A stretch of DNA of 6,617 bases from JASHSH01 sp036490215 (GTDB lineage Bacteria; Pseudomonadota; Alphaproteobacteria; Rhodospirillales; Magnetospirillaceae), in NCBI GenBank assembly GCA_036490215.1, contig DASXEH010000057.1, positions 1 through 6,617 of the forward strand, given 5' to 3'. Below are positions 5,014 to 6,617 of the stretch, piece by piece; within the stretch, counting starts at the first letter, position 1; each line of letters starts with the position of its first letter. The notes below the pieces were generated by a model. The model was not told the origin of the DNA, did no database searches, and saw nothing but the letters and a program-made list of their open reading frames with translations. A program made the position numbers and the translations under genes.

Positions 5014-5763
5014 TTACTTCTTCGCAGCCCCGCCCTTGGCCGGAGCAGCAGCCGGAGCGGCACCCGCCTTGGCGGCACCAGCGGCCGGAGCCGCACCACC
5101 AGCGGCCGGAGCACCGGCGGCACCTTCGCCAGCGGCAGCGGCGGCAGCGGCTTCGGCTTCGGTCGGCGCAGCGGCAACCACGGTTTCGGTCTGCACGGTC
5201 GGCGCCGCAACGGTGGCCACGGTGACGTTCTTGAAATGCGTCGCCGGGGTCACGCCGCTCGGCAGCGCGACTTCACCCAAGTGGATCGAGTGACCGATTT
5301 CGAGGGCCGACACGTCGACCGACAGATATTCGGGGATCGCGCTGGCCAAGCACACGACTTCGATTTCGTGGTTGACCACGTTGAGCACACCGCCGCGCTT
5401 GATGCCCGGCGACTTTTCCTGACCGGTGAAGTGCACCGGCACCCGCACATGGATGCGCGAGGTGGCGCTGACGCGCATCAGGTCCACATGCAGCGGACGG
5501 TCGGTGACCGGATCGGTCTGCACATCGCGGAACAGGCAACGCTCGGTTGCACTGCCCACCTGCACGTCGTACAGGCGCGTGCGGAAACCGGCGCGGTTCA
5601 TCTCGGCCCACAGAATGCGGGGCTCGAAGGAAATGGGGGTGGCGGCTTTTTTGTCGCCATAAATCACGCCGGGAACTTGTCCCTGACGGCGTGCGGCTCG
5701 GGCGGCCCCTTTTCCAACCCGGTCGCGCGCCGCGGCGTTAATGCTGCTCGCGTCGCTCATCAT
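5014..5763 (-). CDS. rplY: 50S ribosomal protein bL25, long CTC/TL5 form
   Basis: This 249-residue protein binds 5S rRNA in the large ribosomal subunit. The N-terminal 5S-binding domain includes the family pattern GKGAARAARRQGQVPGVIYG (residues 17-36) and the segment DPVTDRPLHVDLMRV (84-98). The C-terminal beta domain of the CTC form follows, with PEYLSVDVSALEIGHSIHL (144-162). From about residue 195 to the end there is a low-complexity tail of Ala, Gly, Pro and Lys ending AKGGAAKK. The tail DNA contains a 16-base exact direct repeat (5076-5091 and 5097-5112, 7 codons apart). Two ATGs stand in tandem (5763 and 5760). AGAGG (5771-5767) is 3 bases from the first and 6 from the second, so the second may be used. 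It heads the rplY-pth-ychF operon. Confidence 0.96.
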   Translation of the reverse strand: MMSDASSINAAARDRVGKGAARAARRQGQVPGVIYGDKKAATPISFEPRILWAEMNRAGFRTRLYDVQVGSATERCLFRDVQTDPVTDRPLHVDLMRVSATSRIHVRVPVHFTGQEKSPGIKRGGVLNVVNHEIEVVCLASAIPEYLSVDVSALEIGHSIHLGEVALPSGVTPATHFKNVTVATVAAPTVQTETVVAAAPTEAEAAAAAAAGEGAAGAPAAGGAAPAAGAAKAGAAPAAAPAKGGAAKK

Positions 5764-5816
5764 AAACCTCTTGGTTAGGCGGGGCCTCCAGGGGTGCCAC
5801 CGCCGGAAAGGGCGAG

Positions 5817-5845
5817 TGTTTACACGGAAAAATCGGGGATTTCAA
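5817..5845 (-). promoter_or_regulatory. Candidate sigma70 promoter of rplY
   Basis: On the - strand TTGAAA (5845-5840) and TAAACA (5822-5817) are separated by exactly 17 bases. The -35 is near consensus and the -10 is weak. It would give a leader of about 45-50 bases. That leader contains a possible GGCGG/CCGCC stem (5778-5782 with 5800-5804). Confidence 0.45.
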
Positions 5846-5903
5846 CCGACTCCCGCCCCGCACCCGGCCAATGCCCGGCCCAAGCCTGATCCGATTGGCA
5901 ATC

Positions 5904-5923
5904 TGTGGATAATTTGAGGATAA
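5904..5923. promoter_or_regulatory. DnaA-box-like pair in an AT-rich island
   Basis: TGTGGATAA (5904-5912) is the exact complement of the E. coli high-affinity DnaA box TTATCCACA. TGAGGATAA (5915-5923) follows 11 bases later with one mismatch, about one helical turn apart. A weaker GGATAA occurs at 5968-5973 inside the promoter of the next gene. The stretch around 5900-5985 is much more AT-rich than the rest. One site can occur by chance; the phased pair is more suggestive. Confidence 0.4.
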
Positions 5924-5945
5924 CTGTCCTTACAAATACAAATTC

Positions 5946-5974
5946 TTGATGATTTTCAATGACTATAGGATAAT
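5946..5974 (+). promoter_or_regulatory. Candidate sigma70 promoter of the 79-residue gene
   Basis: TTGATG (5946-5951) and GATAAT (5969-5974) are separated by 17 bases. Directly upstream lies an AT-rich stretch with TACAAATACAAATTC (5931-5945), which resembles an UP element. This is the most consensus-like promoter in the window. Transcription would start near 5981, about 26 bases before the ATG at 6007. Confidence 0.6.
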
Positions 5975-6006
5975 ACGCATAAGAGACGCATGAGTCGGGA
6001 GGCTCG

Positions 6007-6246
6007 ATGGCCAACTACATATGCCGTCTGATGGATAGCGGCGGGAATATTCGCGGCGTGGTGCCGATCATCGGCTCGAACGAAGCGGATGCGATTCAGA
6101 TCGCCCGTCATCACCTGAAATCGAACGGCTTCGCCGCCAGCCGGTTCGAATTGTGGCGCGACAATATCCGCATCCTCGCCCGGGGCGATGCCGAGGGCGA
6201 TGTGACCACGCCACAGATTTCGGGAATCACCGCGCCGCCCTATTGA
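6007..6246 (+). CDS. Unrecognised 79-residue protein
   Basis: I do not recognise this protein. It is small, has no signal peptide or membrane segment, and reads as a compact alpha/beta domain: strand NYICRLMD (residues 3-10), strand VVPIIGS (18-24), helix EADAIQIARHHLK (26-38), strand FELWRDNIRILAR (47-59), then a loose tail ending ITAPPY. The DAxxxAR helix followed by an aromatic FELW strand resembles small uncharacterised proteins I have seen in Rhizobiales, but no function is implied. Coding is supported by a good promoter at 5946-5974 and by GGGAGG (5997-6002) 4 bases before the ATG. Codon use resembles that of the housekeeping genes. It is divergent from rplY and converges on the HNH gene with 13 bases between their stops. 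Confidence 0.7.
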   Translation: MANYICRLMDSGGNIRGVVPIIGSNEADAIQIARHHLKSNGFAASRFELWRDNIRILARGDAEGDVTTPQISGITAPPY

Positions 6247-6253
6247 GGCGGCG
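6233..6253. terminator. Possible bidirectional hairpin between convergent genes
   Basis: CGCCGCC (6233-6239) and GGCGGCG (6247-6253) form a perfect 7-bp stem with a 7-base loop that contains the stop codon of the 79-residue gene. The position between convergent stops suits a shared terminator, but neither side has a T run. Confidence 0.35.
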
Positions 6254-6259
6254 GGTCCG

Positions 6260-6617
6260 TTATTCCCTGTAGATATTTTCGTTGTGCCAGACCAACGATG
6301 TTTTGTCAGGTTTGGCTCCAGCTGCATCAGGGATCGCGACTTGACGGCCATGCAGGGCGTAGTAATCACGCCCATTGCTGAATTCCCGTTTTATTCGAGG
6401 GCTTACTTCAAAACGATATTCAGAGGTGACCGTCACGTAGCCCGCATCGAAAAGACTATGAATATCCTTTCTCAGAAGTAGGCCGTTTTGAGGAGAGTGG
6501 CTTCCCCCATCTCCGAAAGGCCTAATGTGAGCTGCATCCAATGCCGGTAGGGTCTTCTCAGCGGTTACCGCGCATTTTCTATTGTAATTATCAGTGACAA
6601 TTATCCTAAACGCGCCC
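6260..6617 (-). CDS. HNH endonuclease domain protein (5' end outside window)
   Basis: Only the C-terminal 118 codons are present; the frame stays open to the right edge, so the start is not visible. Read from the edge, it begins FRIIVTDNYNRKCAVTAEK and runs into LDAAHIRPFGDGGSH, then NGLLLRKDIHSLFDAGYV. This is the HNH_2 (PF13391-like) pattern: a CAVT cysteine strand, the AAHI histidine, the NGLLL asparagine and the DIHSLFD histidine of a beta-beta-alpha-metal nuclease centre. All key residues are present. A TTG at 6541 should not be taken as the start because the domain clearly continues upstream. The stretch 6301-6600 is 49% GC by hand count, against 67% for a 60-base sample in ychF, which suggests recent acquisition. 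Such proteins occur as stand-alone genes of unknown role and as nuclease parts of restriction or defence systems; which applies here cannot be seen. Confidence 0.88.
   Translation of the reverse strand, partial: GAFRIIVTDNYNRKCAVTAEKTLPALDAAHIRPFGDGGSHSPQNGLLLRKDIHSLFDAGYVTVTSEYRFEVSPRIKREFSNGRDYYALHGRQVAIPDAAGAKPDKTSLVWHNENIYRE

Noticed and set aside
5900..5985. Replication origin
   Set aside because: Only one exact and one near DnaA box were seen, with no flanking dnaA, hemE, parAB or repABC genes.
5820..6014. 64-residue frame on - upstream of rplY
   Set aside because: It covers both candidate promoters and the AT-rich island, has no motif and no good ribosome binding site. The region is better explained as regulatory.

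Overview
The window looks like chromosomal DNA of a GC-rich alphaproteobacterium. The evidence is the rplY(ctc)-pth-ychF gene order, a bacterial homospermidine synthase, and dispersed palindromes of the type whose translation reads MAGLVPAIHA, which I know from many Rhizobiales and Rhodospirillales genomes. The genus cannot be told from this sequence. No rRNA, tRNA or CRISPR array was seen.

Layout. Positions 1-215 hold no gene. They contain a cut-off copy of the dispersed palindrome, a small array of CTTCGTG units and a second, inverted palindrome copy. A TMEM175-type six-helix channel gene follows on + (216-803). It converges on, and overlaps, a GNAT acetyltransferase gene on - (784-1269). 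That gene overlaps the end of homospermidine synthase hss (1262-2668, -), so hss and the GNAT gene probably form a two-gene operon. Upstream lies a small GIY-YIG nuclease gene (2853-3140, -) bracketed by two inverted palindrome copies; its stop codon lies inside one of them. Next, all on -, come ychF (3238-4338), pth (4338-4934) and rplY (5014-5763), transcribed rplY to pth to ychF: a housekeeping translation operon. A 243-bp divergent intergenic region (5764-6006) carries candidate promoters for both sides, an AT-rich island and a DnaA-box-like pair. It is followed by an unrecognised 79-residue protein gene (6007-6246, +) and the 3' part of an HNH endonuclease gene entering from the right edge (6260-6617, -), which is clearly less GC-rich than the rest.

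How the genes work together. bL25, peptidyl-tRNA hydrolase and YchF all act on the ribosome or on peptidyl-tRNA. Homospermidine synthase makes the long polyamine typical of many alphaproteobacteria, and the overlapping GNAT gene might act on a polyamine, although nothing in its sequence fixes the substrate.

The best candidate for something under-described is the 380-bp unit 2818-3197. It is a GIY-YIG nuclease gene between inverted copies of a hairpin repeat whose stems differ between copies only by compensated base changes. A second inverted pair of the same repeat, without the gene, lies at the left edge. This resembles the relation between REP sequences and their RAYT genes, but with a different nuclease fold. 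Mobility is inference and is not shown by this window.
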